From Qipengyuania_B sp965214525 (GTDB lineage: Bacteria; Pseudomonadota; Alphaproteobacteria; Sphingomonadales; Sphingomonadaceae): a stretch of DNA of 64,000 nt. Location: assembly GCA_965214525.1 (NCBI GenBank), contig OZ243959.1, positions 1,798,001 to 1,862,000 on the forward strand, read 5' to 3'. The notes under the pieces were generated by a model. The model was not told the DNA's origin and ran no database searches. It saw only the letters and a list, made by a program, of their open reading frames with translations. The position numbers and the translations under genes were made by a program. Shown piece after piece: positions 1 to 9,059 of the stretch (the stretch's first letter is position 1; each line of letters opens with the position of its first letter).

Positions 1-389
1 CCCGCGATCATCAGGCCCCGCAACACGATCACCGCCATGATGCCCCATAACAGGGCTCGGTACTGGTATTTGGCAGGGATCGCAAAATAGGTGAAGATCA
101 GGCTGATGACGAACACGTTGTCGATCGAGAGCGCCTTCTCGATGAAGAAGCCGGTGTAGTATTGCATGCCCGCGGTGCCGCCGCGCTCAGCCCATACCCA
201 TGCCCCGAAAGCCAGCGCAACGCCGATGTAGAAGGCGGACAGCTTCAGGCTTTCCGCGATGCCCATCTCCCTGTCTTCCTTGTGAAGGAAGCCGAGATCG
301 AAAGCAGTCAGCACGATGACGATGGCGAGGAATGCACCCCAGAACCAAACCGGCGTGCCGAGCCAATCCATCAACAGGAAATCAGGCAT
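1..389 (-). CDS. TerC/Alx-family integral membrane protein (partial, C-terminus beyond window)
   Basis: The reverse strand from an ATG at 389 reads about 129 residues beginning MPDFLLMDWLGTPVWFW and stays open to the left edge, so the C-terminus is missing. Hydrophobic stretches alternate with short loops, and the segment KALSIDNVFV is the acidic membrane motif typical of the TerC/Alx family, linked to tellurite resistance and manganese homeostasis. The start overlaps the stop of nhaA by 8 bases on the same strand, which suggests co-transcription of two ion-handling membrane proteins. The family call is firm. The substrate cannot be read from the sequence. Confidence 0.85.
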   Translation of the reverse strand, partial: MPDFLLMDWLGTPVWFWGAFLAIVIVLTAFDLGFLHKEDREMGIAESLKLSAFYIGVALAFGAWVWAERGGTAGMQYYTGFFIEKALSIDNVFVISLIFTYFAIPAKYQYRALLWGIMAVIVLRGLMIA

Positions 390-1578
390 AGATTGTGTCA
401 GTTCTCTTTGTTGGATCGGATCGGGGCGCGGTAGCTAATACGAACATGCCGATGAGGGCGGACACCAGGGAACCGCTTAAAACGCCCATTTTTACGCCCG
501 CTATCTGTTCCGGGGCGGTAAAGGCAAGCCCGCCGATAAACAGGCTCATGGTGAAGCCGATGCCCGCCAGGCACGACAATCCGTACAATTGGCGCCAGCT
601 CACCCCTTCGGGAATGGTGGCGGCCCGGGCTTTGGCTGCGATCACGCACGCGCCGAAGATGCCGATCTGCTTGCCCAGGACCAGTCCGGCCGCAATGCCG
701 AGCGAAAGCGGGGCCAGCAGCGCATCGATTCCGGTACTTGCAAACGAGACGCCGGCATTGGCGAATGCGAAGATCGGCAGGACGGCAAACGCGACCCAAG
801 GATGCAGGATATGCTCGAGGGTCTCCAGTGGCCGTTTTGCTCCGGCTGTCACCGGGATGAACATGGCCGCCGCCACCCCGGCCAGCGTTGCATGAACGCC
901 GGACTTCAACACGAACACCCACAATATCGCCGCGATGATCACGTAGGGCCAGATGCTGGCTACGTTGCGCCGGTTCAACACGAACAGCAAAGCGAGCGGA
1001 ACGAACGCAAAGCCCAAGGCGGCAAGGTTCATTTCGGCGGTGTAGAACAGGGCGATGATCGCGATCGCGCCGATATCGTCGATAATGGCGATGGCAAGCA
1101 GCAAGGCTTTCAGGGCAGGCGGCACGCGACTGCCCAACAACGCCAGAAGGCCGAGCGCGAAGGCAATGTCGGTGGCGGCCGGGATCGCCCACCCATCAAG
1201 GTTGGCCGGCACGTTCCAGTTCAAGGCGATGAAGACCAGCGCGGGAACCATCATGCCCCCGATGGCAGCATACACTGGCAGCGCCGCCTGCCGCCACGAT
1301 CCAAGCTGCCCGGCGACGATCTCGCGTTTCACTTCCAGCCCGATCAGGAAGAAGAATACCGCCATCAGCCCGTCATTGATCCACAACAATAACGGCTTGT
1401 CGACGCCATAGGCCGCGTCGCCGATCGCCAGGGGCGTCGCAAGCAGCGCGGTATACGTGGTATTGCCACCGGTATTGACCCACAGCATCGCCAGAACAGC
1501 CGCCGCGATGAGCATCAGACCGCCGGCGCTTTCCTTATTGATGAAATCGCGCAGCAACGGTGCGAGTGATCGGGGCAT
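382..1578 (-). CDS. nhaA: Na+/H+ antiporter NhaA
   Basis: This 398-residue protein has the length and hydrophobic profile of NhaA, an inner-membrane antiporter that exchanges sodium for protons in pH and salt homeostasis. The adjacent aspartates of helix V are present in AIIDDIGAIAII, and the N-terminal NKESAGGLMLIAAA and LLLWINDGLMAVFFFLIGLEVKRE segments are typical of the family. The ATG at 1578 gives the normal NhaA N-terminus. The gene overlaps the downstream TerC-like gene by 8 bases. No sodium riboswitch or regulator was recognised upstream. Confidence 0.95.
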   Translation of the reverse strand: MPRSLAPLLRDFINKESAGGLMLIAAAVLAMLWVNTGGNTTYTALLATPLAIGDAAYGVDKPLLLWINDGLMAVFFFLIGLEVKREIVAGQLGSWRQAALPVYAAIGGMMVPALVFIALNWNVPANLDGWAIPAATDIAFALGLLALLGSRVPPALKALLLAIAIIDDIGAIAIIALFYTAEMNLAALGFAFVPLALLFVLNRRNVASIWPYVIIAAILWVFVLKSGVHATLAGVAAAMFIPVTAGAKRPLETLEHILHPWVAFAVLPIFAFANAGVSFASTGIDALLAPLSLGIAAGLVLGKQIGIFGACVIAAKARAATIPEGVSWRQLYGLSCLAGIGFTMSLFIGGLAFTAPEQIAGVKMGVLSGSLVSALIGMFVLATAPRSDPTKRTDTIYA

Positions 1579-1655
1579 GGCGAACCTTTTATGGGAAGGG
1601 CGGCGCGGGGGTTGCTTCAGGAAGGATTGCCCGCCTCAGGGTAGGCAATGCGATA

Positions 1656-1856
1656 TCAAGCCGACACCATCGTCCGCCGATTGCCCTGCAACGCGAAAAT
1701 TTCATCCTTCAACTGCAGGCGCAGACGCTTTAGCGTCTTTAGCTGCTGCTGCAAACCGGCCGCCTTGCTCGTGTCGATGCGCTTGTTCAGCCGCCGATGG
1801 GCCTGAACCAGCCGGTGGAGATAAGGGTCGGATCGGTCGGTTGTTGCGTGTTGCAT
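1656..1856 (-). CDS. YdcH/DUF465-family small protein
   Basis: This is a 66-residue charged, probably helical protein containing the DUF465 pattern (HRRLNKRID followed by LKTLKRLRLQLKDEI). The family is small, cytosolic and without a clear function. I chose the ATG at 1856 because GGAGG lies 8 bases upstream; in-frame ATGs at 1862 and 1871 sit on or before that Shine-Dalgarno. The gene is divergent from the LysR regulator at 1959. Family assignment is confident, role unknown. Confidence 0.8.
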   Translation of the reverse strand: MQHATTDRSDPYLHRLVQAHRRLNKRIDTSKAAGLQQQLKTLKRLRLQLKDEIFALQGNRRTMVSA

Positions 1857-1934
1857 CGCCATTGCCTCCATTTGCGTCGCCTTGAGATATGGAGCAACTG
1901 CACGATAGTTTCCAATTCAAAGCTTTGCGGTTTT

Positions 1935-1953
1935 CGATAAACGTGGTTTATCG
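1935..1953. promoter_or_regulatory. Perfect palindrome just upstream of the OxyR-like gene
   Basis: CGATAAAC-GTG-GTTTATCG is a perfect 8+8 inverted repeat ending 5 bases before the GTG start at 1959. LysR-type regulators often bind palindromes at their own promoter, so an autoregulatory operator is a reasonable inference. Its position would also cover the ribosome-binding region of that gene. Confidence 0.55.
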
Positions 1954-1958
1954 GCGTC

Positions 1959-2894
1959 GTGGCAACCCTGAGGCAATTGGAGTATTTCGTCGCGATCGCG
2001 GAACGTGGCCATTTCGGTCGTGCAGCAGCCGCGTTACATGTGTCCCAACCGGCCCTCAGTCATCAATTGCGTGCCCTGGAAGTCGATCTGGGGGTCACCC
2101 TGATCGAGCGCGGCGGCCGGCAGGCGGAACTGACGCCGGCAGGGCGCGAACTGGTCGATCATGCGCGGGCGGTCCTTCGCGAAATGGAGGATTTGACACA
2201 GCGGGCAGCCCGTGCGGCGGACCGGCCGCTGGGGCGTATCCGGTTCGGCGTAACACCCACGCTCGGCCCATACCTGATGCCCGGCGTGATCGAGGCGCTG
2301 CACCGCCAGAACCCGGATTTGCGGCTGTTCATCAAAGAAGACATCCCGGCGTTGCAGATAGCCCAACTGGCCGACGGACAACTCGACATGATGTTGACGC
2401 CCCTGCCGGTTCCGGGCGAATTGCTGCATGTAGAGCCCTTGTTTCGCGAACGGCTGCATATCATCGCACCGCCGGATCATCCCCTCTCGCAGGCCCATAA
2501 GGTAGTGGCAAACGACTTGGCCGGGACGACATTCCTGACGCTCGATCATCGCCATCACTATCACAAGCAGGTGTCGGCAATGGCAAAGCGCGTGGGTGCG
2601 CAGGTGCTTGGTGATTACGAGGGAACCAGCCTCGATTCCCTGCGGCAGATGGTGGGCTCCGGCGTCGGGCTGGCGATCCTGCCGGAACTCTACATGCGCT
2701 CCGAGGCGGGCGGCACGAACATGGTCACGCGGCTGCGCGTCGAGGGGCAGGACGATTATCGCAGCATCGCCGCGGTCTGGCGGCGCAACGCCGCCTTCGC
2801 AGACGTTTTCCGGATGCTCGCCGAACTTGCGCGCGACAAGGCACTGGCGATCCTGGAAAGCTGTCCACAAACGCCGGCAGCCTCCCAACCGTAA
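1959..2894 (+). CDS. OxyR-like LysR-family transcriptional regulator lacking the redox cysteines
   Basis: This 311-residue LysR regulator has an N-terminal winged HTH (residues 1-60, QLEYFVAIAERGHFGRAAAALHVSQPALSHQ) and a substrate-binding domain. The C-terminal TSLDSLRQMVGSGVGLAILP matches the conserved OxyR segment. OxyR carries a peroxide-reactive cysteine pair (Cys199/Cys208 in E. coli) before that segment; here the region reads LTLDHRHHYHKQ and has no cysteine. It is therefore OxyR-like in sequence but probably does not sense peroxide by a disulfide. The start is GTG at 1959, immediately after the palindrome at 1935-1953. It runs opposite to the DUF465 gene. Confidence 0.88.
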   Translation: MATLRQLEYFVAIAERGHFGRAAAALHVSQPALSHQLRALEVDLGVTLIERGGRQAELTPAGRELVDHARAVLREMEDLTQRAARAADRPLGRIRFGVTPTLGPYLMPGVIEALHRQNPDLRLFIKEDIPALQIAQLADGQLDMMLTPLPVPGELLHVEPLFRERLHIIAPPDHPLSQAHKVVANDLAGTTFLTLDHRHHYHKQVSAMAKRVGAQVLGDYEGTSLDSLRQMVGSGVGLAILPELYMRSEAGGTNMVTRLRVEGQDDYRSIAAVWRRNAAFADVFRMLAELARDKALAILESCPQTPAASQP

Positions 2895-2906
2895 GGAGGC
2901 CGCCGG
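2874..2906. terminator. Hairpin between convergent genes
   Basis: CCGGCAGCCTCC and GGAGGCCGCCGG pair in 11 of 12 positions around a 9-base loop that contains the stop codon of the LysR gene. It sits between that gene and the convergent TonB receptor, so it could terminate in both directions. There is no clear T run, so the call is structural only. Confidence 0.5.
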
Positions 2907-2927
2907 ATGTCGTGACCTTAATGCGCC

Positions 2928-5900
2928 CTAGAACTCGTAGGCGATCCCGAATTGGATGCGCCACAGCGATGAGCTCGTCTGGATCGTACTGAATTCGCGC
3001 GTATTCACGCCGTCGACGATGTTGGAATCGCTGATCACGTAGCGACCCTGATCGTCCACGCCCGGCACAGTGCGCGAACCAAGCCCCACAACAGGAACGG
3101 AATACCCCCGACGTCGGAAGATATTTGCCCCTGAGTCCAGGAGGTTGAGGAAGTTGTCGAAGTCGGCATAAAGTTTGATCCGATCCTCTACTCCGAACAG
3201 CCGCCCCGGTCCCGGCAGTTCCTGGCTGAACCGCAGATCGAGATCGTAAAACCAATCGTTGCGGCAGCTGTTGCGCTCGATGGTCCGGCCGGCAAAGCCG
3301 CGCGCACAATCAAGCCCTTGCGTGTAGGCGACCAGATCAGCAACTGCTGCCGGATCCGAGCCGCCAATAAGTGCGCCAGCCGCGTCGAAAACGGGTGGTG
3401 CGATGTTCGGATCATCGGGACCGGTTGGTACATAAAGCAAGGCGTTGTTTTGGCCACTGGCGGAATCGTTGAACACTGCGCCGCCATCGAAGGTAAGGCT
3501 GTAGGGCCGCCCTTCACGGGCGATGAATACGAAGCCCAAAGACGTTTCATAGTCCCCGAAAAACTCCTCGTTCGCGTTGAGCGCGAACGTGAAATTGTGC
3601 CGCGTTTCGTATTCCGATGTCGCGATCGCCGGGTTCTGCCGGTCCTTCACCGCCACGATATCAAAGGACGATGTCGCCGTAGACGAGTTGTTGTACCGGT
3701 TGTTGTCCGCTTCGGTATAGGCATAGCCGGCATTCAGCAGGATATTGCCCGTATCGGTGAACAGCCCGTCAAAATTCTTGGACAGCACGACCGACACGAC
3801 ATGACTGTCGTAGGATGGACCGTTGGTCAACTGGATCTCGTCATCCCGACTGGTGTTGAAACACGCCGGCGTGACGTTGGTGTAGCGCGGCGGCGTTCCA
3901 CCCTGGTCCAGCAATTGCGCGTCGCAACCGCTTACCGTCGGGTCGATCGCGCGATAGATCGGACGCCCATCGATCGTGAAGCCATCCAGGCCCAGAGCCG
4001 GATTGACCACCTGGCTCAGATCGACGAAATTGATCGGGTTGCGGAAGTGCGAATAGATGTAATCGACATTCAGGCGATAGCCGTCGAATATGCCTCCGGA
4101 CCCGTCGCCGAAATCCGTGACGAAGCCGATATTGGCTCGCTGGACGGTGGGTTGCCTGAAGTCGGGATCGGTGGATTGCGTGTCCGAAGCTCCGCGTGCC
4201 GATGCCGTGCCGCCCGCTGCCTGCACACAGGCGGGGATGCCGGTGAACTGACCGTTCTCCAACACATTGAGGTTCGGGCCCGAAGTGGGGAAGCAAGACG
4301 CAGTTCCCGTGCGCCCCAGACCGGTGTTGAAGCCGTTATTGGAGAACGCGTTGGAGAAATACACGGTCGGATCGCCGCCGGTGAAGATGCCAAATCCGCC
4401 CTTCAACTGCGTGCGGCTGATGAAACCGTCATTGTCGAAATTGTAAGTAAAGCCCAGCCGCGGCAGGATCGCGGCATCGATGCTGGAGAACGGGATGCGG
4501 TTGCTGAAGCCGTACCGACGGGCGAAGTTCGGGTTGGCTTCCGGTGCGTCACCGTCAAGCCAGTCGATCCGGATGCCCGCCAGGACATTGAGCCGGTCGG
4601 TCGCCTGCCACTCGTCCTGCGCATAGGCGGTGTAGCGCGTCCGCTTGAATTGCGCGGCTGCGGTGTTGATGTCGCCCGTGGCGGTGAAGTTGCCATAGAC
4701 CCCGGCAGCCCGTCCCGCGATGACATCGGCCGCCGATGGAAACGTGCTGGTGCCGCCCGACACGATCCCGTTCGCAAAATCGTCGAGATTGTTGAAGGTG
4801 AACGTGCCGGTCGAATTCTGCGCGAACAGGTTGAAGATATCGACCCGCTCGACCTCCCCGCCAATCGTGATCGCATGGTCGCCGGCGTTGTAATTGGCAT
4901 TGATACGCGCCTGGTCGATCGTGGTCTTCAATTCGTTGGACGCACGCGAGAAGCCCGGGCCCGCCTGCAACGTGCCGGTCTCGCCGTTGTTCTGCACCCC
5001 GACGATGATGCGGGGAATAGGGTTGTCGCTTTGCGCTTCGCCGCCGCCGACCGGGCCCTGCACATCCGTCACTTCCGAATGGGACACGCGGATTTCGGTC
5101 GAGAAATTGTCGCTCCATTCGGAGTAGAGACGGCCGGAGAAATAGTCGGAGCGCGTTCCTTCATCTTCGAAGGTGTTCAGACCGGCAAAGTTGGTGGACG
5201 AGAAATCATCCTCCTCGACATTCGATTCCTCGAGCCGCTGATAGGTCAGCTCAAGCCGTTGCGTTTCGGCCAGCAGGGCATCGATACGGCCGAAGAACCG
5301 GCGGTCGGATTGCGGCAGAACAGTAGCCACGCCGCCCGACTGGATGCCATAGCGATCATTCAGGATCTGCGAGAACCGGTTGAACTGTTCCGTTGTGACG
5401 AAGCGGGCATCGTTCGCCAGACCGGTGCCAACCGGCCCCGTGTCGGCAGCATCGCTAAGGTCGGTCTCCTCGTAACCTGCATAGAAGAACAGGCGATCGG
5501 GAATGATGGGCCCGCCAAGCGTCGCGCCCCAGCGATAGCGGTCGAAATCGGCGAAATTCAGCGTTTCGCCATCCAGTTCGTCGCCTTGCAGGCCGGACCC
5601 GGTATAGGTGAAGAATGCTGTGCCGTGAAACTGGTTCGCTCCCGATTTGGTCACCGCGTTGATCGCACAGCCCGTGAAATTGCCGTATTGCACGTCGAAC
5701 GGGGCGAATTCGACGGATACTTCGCGGATAACGTCGAAGGGAATGGGCGATGAGTTGCGGGCCGCGAAAGCGTTGCCGTTCAGGCCGAAACTGTCCGATT
5801 GCTGGATGCCGTCGACGGTGAAGGCGTTGCCGCGATCATTGCCGCCCAGGCAGCTGATCCTGTCGACTTCGTTCGAGCGGTCGAGACTTACGCGCGGGTC

Positions 5901-6395
5901 GAGGCGGATGAAATCGCGGATATCGCGCGTGATGGTCGGAAAGCTCTCCAGGGTTTCTTCCCCGAAAGACTGGCCCGGCCCGATGGCGAGTTGCGTCAGA
6001 TTGGCCCGCGCTCCCGTAACGACAATGACGTCCGCCCCGGCAAGATCACCGGTATCGAGACCGAAGGTGAGCTGCGTATTGCCCTGCAGGCTGATAAAGA
6101 CGTCCTGCACGCTCTGCCCCTCGAACCCGGAAGCAATTGCGGTGACCTCATAAGGGCCGCCGGTGACGAGGCTGTCGGCGCGAAAGCGTCCGTCCGGTCC
6201 GGTGGTGATGGTGCGCGTTTGCGACGTCCGCGTATCGGTGACGGTCACGGTCGCGCCGGCGAGCGGCGCGCCTGCCGCGTCGGTCACCTGTCCCTCGATT
6301 CCCGACGTGATCTGCTGTGCGACGACAGGAGCCGGCACGGCGATGACGGCGGACAGGCTCACAGCACTGGCAGCCAGCAGATATCTCATTTTCAT
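2928..6395 (-). CDS. TonB-dependent receptor with N-terminal carboxypeptidase-regulatory-like domain (Oar-like)
   Basis: This is a 1155-residue outer-membrane receptor. A signal peptide (about residues 1-26, ending PVVAQQ) is followed by a carboxypeptidase-regulatory-like beta-sandwich (ITSGIEGQVTDAAGAPLAGATV), a plug domain with DRGNAFTVDGIQQSD, and a long beta barrel ending in IQFGIAYEF with the terminal aromatic residue expected of outer-membrane barrels. Receptors with this N-terminal domain (Oar-like) are larger than siderophore receptors; ligands are mostly unknown, with some evidence in other bacteria for peptides or proteins. The ATG at 6395 is followed by MKMRYLLAASAVSLS. It is monocistronic and convergent with the LysR gene. 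No ligand can be inferred from its neighbours. Confidence 0.9.
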   Translation of the reverse strand: MKMRYLLAASAVSLSAVIAVPAPVVAQQITSGIEGQVTDAAGAPLAGATVTVTDTRTSQTRTITTGPDGRFRADSLVTGGPYEVTAIASGFEGQSVQDVFISLQGNTQLTFGLDTGDLAGADVIVVTGARANLTQLAIGPGQSFGEETLESFPTITRDIRDFIRLDPRVSLDRSNEVDRISCLGGNDRGNAFTVDGIQQSDSFGLNGNAFAARNSSPIPFDVIREVSVEFAPFDVQYGNFTGCAINAVTKSGANQFHGTAFFTYTGSGLQGDELDGETLNFADFDRYRWGATLGGPIIPDRLFFYAGYEETDLSDAADTGPVGTGLANDARFVTTEQFNRFSQILNDRYGIQSGGVATVLPQSDRRFFGRIDALLAETQRLELTYQRLEESNVEEDDFSSTNFAGLNTFEDEGTRSDYFSGRLYSEWSDNFSTEIRVSHSEVTDVQGPVGGGEAQSDNPIPRIIVGVQNNGETGTLQAGPGFSRASNELKTTIDQARINANYNAGDHAITIGGEVERVDIFNLFAQNSTGTFTFNNLDDFANGIVSGGTSTFPSAADVIAGRAAGVYGNFTATGDINTAAAQFKRTRYTAYAQDEWQATDRLNVLAGIRIDWLDGDAPEANPNFARRYGFSNRIPFSSIDAAILPRLGFTYNFDNDGFISRTQLKGGFGIFTGGDPTVYFSNAFSNNGFNTGLGRTGTASCFPTSGPNLNVLENGQFTGIPACVQAAGGTASARGASDTQSTDPDFRQPTVQRANIGFVTDFGDGSGGIFDGYRLNVDYIYSHFRNPINFVDLSQVVNPALGLDGFTIDGRPIYRAIDPTVSGCDAQLLDQGGTPPRYTNVTPACFNTSRDDEIQLTNGPSYDSHVVSVVLSKNFDGLFTDTGNILLNAGYAYTEADNNRYNNSSTATSSFDIVAVKDRQNPAIATSEYETRHNFTFALNANEEFFGDYETSLGFVFIAREGRPYSLTFDGGAVFNDSASGQNNALLYVPTGPDDPNIAPPVFDAAGALIGGSDPAAVADLVAYTQGLDCARGFAGRTIERNSCRNDWFYDLDLRFSQELPGPGRLFGVEDRIKLYADFDNFLNLLDSGANIFRRRGYSVPVVGLGSRTVPGVDDQGRYVISDSNIVDGVNTREFSTIQTSSSLWRIQFGIAYEF

Positions 6396-6649
6396 GGCGG
6401 ATAATCCCTATTTCGGAACCGAGGTGACGCAGGAGAATCGATGCGCGATCGCTTTGTTGGATCGTCGATGGCCAAGGCTAAAGGAAGCCGAATGTTACCC
6501 CGATATGACAGGTTGCGCGGCCTTTTAGTAATTCGTTCGATCCGTCGAAAAGATCGCGCGGTGACAGCAACTTAGTCGTGTTGCCAGAAAGCCCCGCCCA
6601 GCGGAATAGTGCAACCATGACTGGATGATGCTGCGGCGCACCAGACGCG

Positions 6650-7579
6650 TCAGGCCAGATTGATCTCTCGCAACCGTTGCAGCAGGAATTCGTGGCTGCC
6701 AATCGGCGGCGGATGATCGCCGGGGGCTGACGGATCGATGCAATGAGGCAGCGTTTCGATCACGTAATCGGGGCGGAAATGCAGGAAGAAGGGCATCGAA
6801 TACCGGGCGCGCGTGGCCGCTTCTCCGGTAGGATTGATCACCCGGTGGGTGGTCGATCGCAGACGCCCGTTAGTCAACCGGTCGAGCATGTCGCCGATAT
6901 TGACGACCAGCGCCCCTTCGGGCGGGTTAACGGCAAGCCATTCGCCTTGCTGCGTCAGCAATTCCAGACCGGCCTCCTCGGCACCCAGCAACAGGGTTAT
7001 GGTATTGATGTCGCCGTGCGCGGCCGCCCGCACCGCTCCGCGATCCTCGCTACTGCCGAGCGGGGGATAATGCAGCAATCGCATCACCGAATTGCCTTCA
7101 TCGACCGTGTCGGCGAAGAAGCGCTGCGGCAAATCGAGATGCAGTGCGATCGCCTCCAGCACCCGCGCGCCCGCTTCATCGAAAGCAGCGTAAAGGCGGG
7201 CGAAGGTTTCGCGAAAGCCGGGCACTTCGCGCGGCCAGACATTAGCCGGCATGAAGGATGCAAAGCGGTGCCCGGCGGGAAGTTCGCGCCCGACATGCCA
7301 GAATTCCTTCAGGTCGTGGACGGTCGCATCCTTCGCTTTCTCCGTTCCGAACGGGGTGTATCCGCGGGCGCCTCCGCCCCCATCGATCCGGTATTGCAGC
7401 TTAGTCGTCGCTGGCAGCGCGAAGAAGGCTTTCGCCATCGCCTCCGCTTCGCGGATCAGATCCTCGCAGATACCATGATCGCGCACGACCCCGAACCCGA
7501 AACGGGCGAAGGACTGGCCCAGTTCGTCGGCGATCTCGGGCAGCGGGCGGGCGAGGGATACGGTGGCGATCTGGGACAT
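6650..7579 (-). CDS. 2-oxoglutarate/Fe(II)-dependent oxygenase, isopenicillin-N-synthase family
   Basis: This 309-residue protein has the N-terminal DIOX domain (FARFGFGVVRDHGI) and a C-terminal 2OG-Fe(II) domain. The iron ligands appear as His188 and Asp190 in AAHGDINTITLLL and His245 in STTHRVINP, with an arginine soon after (ARYSMPFF) to hold 2-oxoglutarate. I set the start at the ATG at 7579; an open frame runs further upstream but overlaps the transporter and is not conserved in type. It lies 14 bases downstream of the nucleoside transporter on the same strand, so the substrate may be a nucleoside or base, as in the purine or pyrimidine hydroxylases of this superfamily. That link is inference. 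Confidence 0.87.
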   Translation of the reverse strand: MSQIATVSLARPLPEIADELGQSFARFGFGVVRDHGICEDLIREAEAMAKAFFALPATTKLQYRIDGGGGARGYTPFGTEKAKDATVHDLKEFWHVGRELPAGHRFASFMPANVWPREVPGFRETFARLYAAFDEAGARVLEAIALHLDLPQRFFADTVDEGNSVMRLLHYPPLGSSEDRGAVRAAAHGDINTITLLLGAEEAGLELLTQQGEWLAVNPPEGALVVNIGDMLDRLTNGRLRSTTHRVINPTGEAATRARYSMPFFLHFRPDYVIETLPHCIDPSAPGDHPPPIGSHEFLLQRLREINLA

Positions 7580-7593
7580 GGTCGACAACCCTT

Positions 7594-8907
7594 CTAATAC
7601 CCGAGGAACAGTCCCGCCAGTGCCGCGCTCAACAGATTGGCGAGGCTTCCGGCGGCCAGTGCCTTCAGGCCCAGCCTGGCGATGACCGGCCGCTGGTTGG
7701 GAGCGAGCCCGCCGGTCACCGCCAGCTGAATTGCGATGGAGGAGAAATTTGCAAAGCCGCATAGAGCGAAGGTGACGATGGCGCGGCTGCGATCCGATAA
7801 CGCGTTTGCGTCGAGCGCGCTCAATTCGATGAAGGCGACGAACTCGTTCAGAACGATCTTGGTGCCGAACAACCCCCCCGCCACGCCCGCCTGTTCCCAA
7901 GGCACGCCGATCAGGAACATGACGGGGGCAAAGACGAACCCGAGCAATTGCTGGAAAGACAGTTGCGGATAGTCGAACCAGCTGCCGACCCATCCCAGCA
8001 GCCCATTGGCAAGCGCAACCAGGGCCACGAAGGCAAGCACCATGGCGCCCACTGCCACCGCCAGTTTCACGCCCGTCTGTGCGCCCATGGCGGCCGCCTC
8101 GATGATGTTGGCAGGCTTTGCCCCCTCCTCGAACGTCTCGGCGACCTCGACCTCGTGCGCCCGTCCGCTCTCGTTTATCGCGGCTGGCCCTTCTGCGCTT
8201 ATACGGGTTTTGGGCAGGACCAGCTTCCCTTCCGCTTCGGCTGACGGGGTGATGGTATCGGGCATGATGATCTTCGCCATCAAAATGCCGCCGGGAGCGG
8301 ACATGAAGGCGGCCGCCAGCAGGAAAGGCAGGTATTGCGTGCCCAGCAGACCGGCATAGGCGGCCAGGATGGTGCCCGCGACGCCGGCCATGCCCACGCT
8401 CATCAAGGTGAACAGGCGCGAAGGGGCCAGCGCGGCGAGGTAGGGCCGTACGACCAGTGGAGATTCGGATTGGCCGACGAAGATGTTAGCTGCCGCGCCA
8501 AGCGATTCCACGCGGCTGATACCGGTCAGCCAACCGATCGCCCCGCCCACCCAGCGCACGATGACCTGCATCACGCCGATATGGTAGAGGATCGACACGA
8601 GCGAGGCGAAGAACACGATGACCGGCAACGCGCCCAGCGCGAACGTATTTTGCAAGGGGTTGTCGGCGCCGAACAGGAAGGCCGTGCCGGCATCAGCGTA
8701 GGACAGCAGCGCCGCCACCGCATCGGACATGCCGCGAATAGCACTTCGACCGACATCTGTCGCGAGAACCAGGAACGCCATCGATGTCTGCAAGGCGAAC
8801 GCGGCGCCGACCACCCGCAACCGGATAGCGCGCTTCGCGTTCGACAACAGGAACGCCATTGCGAGGATCGCCAGGATCCCGATCAGGCTGGATACGATTG
8901 GCGGCAT
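7594..8907 (-). CDS. Concentrative nucleoside transporter (NupC/CNT family)
   Basis: This 437-residue polytopic membrane protein has CNT family signatures: an N-terminal region (FALQTSMAFLVLATDVG), the gate region NIFVGQSESPLVVRPYLA, and the C-terminal LNEFVAFIEL and ALCGFANFSSIAIQ segments. CNT proteins import nucleosides with sodium or protons. The gene is followed at 14 bases by the 2OG-Fe(II) oxygenase, suggesting a small uptake and modification operon. Confidence 0.93.
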   Translation of the reverse strand: MPPIVSSLIGILAILAMAFLLSNAKRAIRLRVVGAAFALQTSMAFLVLATDVGRSAIRGMSDAVAALLSYADAGTAFLFGADNPLQNTFALGALPVIVFFASLVSILYHIGVMQVIVRWVGGAIGWLTGISRVESLGAAANIFVGQSESPLVVRPYLAALAPSRLFTLMSVGMAGVAGTILAAYAGLLGTQYLPFLLAAAFMSAPGGILMAKIIMPDTITPSAEAEGKLVLPKTRISAEGPAAINESGRAHEVEVAETFEEGAKPANIIEAAAMGAQTGVKLAVAVGAMVLAFVALVALANGLLGWVGSWFDYPQLSFQQLLGFVFAPVMFLIGVPWEQAGVAGGLFGTKIVLNEFVAFIELSALDANALSDRSRAIVTFALCGFANFSSIAIQLAVTGGLAPNQRPVIARLGLKALAAGSLANLLSAALAGLFLGY

Positions 8908-9040
8908 GCTTGCCCTTGCGCCTGTGAAACCCGCTGAGCGGCTCCTTTGCGGGTTCGCGGCTTATAGTCAAACCCCCGCCAAACCCGTTCCCCGATGATG
9001 ATGGCATCGGCGCGGGGGCTTTCATTCGGGGCATTAGCGG

Positions 9041-9059
9041 CATAACCGGCTGGGTTATG
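9041..9059 (+). promoter_or_regulatory. Hairpin that includes the start codon of the YhhQ-like gene
   Basis: CATAACC and GGTTATG form a perfect 7-bp inverted repeat with a 5-base loop. The right arm contains the ATG at 9057, so in the mRNA the start codon would be paired. No preQ1 aptamer of a known class was recognised, although this transporter family is often controlled that way. Confidence 0.4.

Noticed and set aside
3318..5753. An 811-codon open frame on the plus strand opposite the large TonB receptor
   Set aside because: It is antisense to a clear receptor in a GC-rich region, has no ribosome-binding site and no family resemblance.
9000..9056. A possible preQ1 riboswitch before the YhhQ-like gene
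   Set aside because: I could not fit the sequence to the known preQ1-I or preQ1-II consensus; only the start-codon hairpin is supported.
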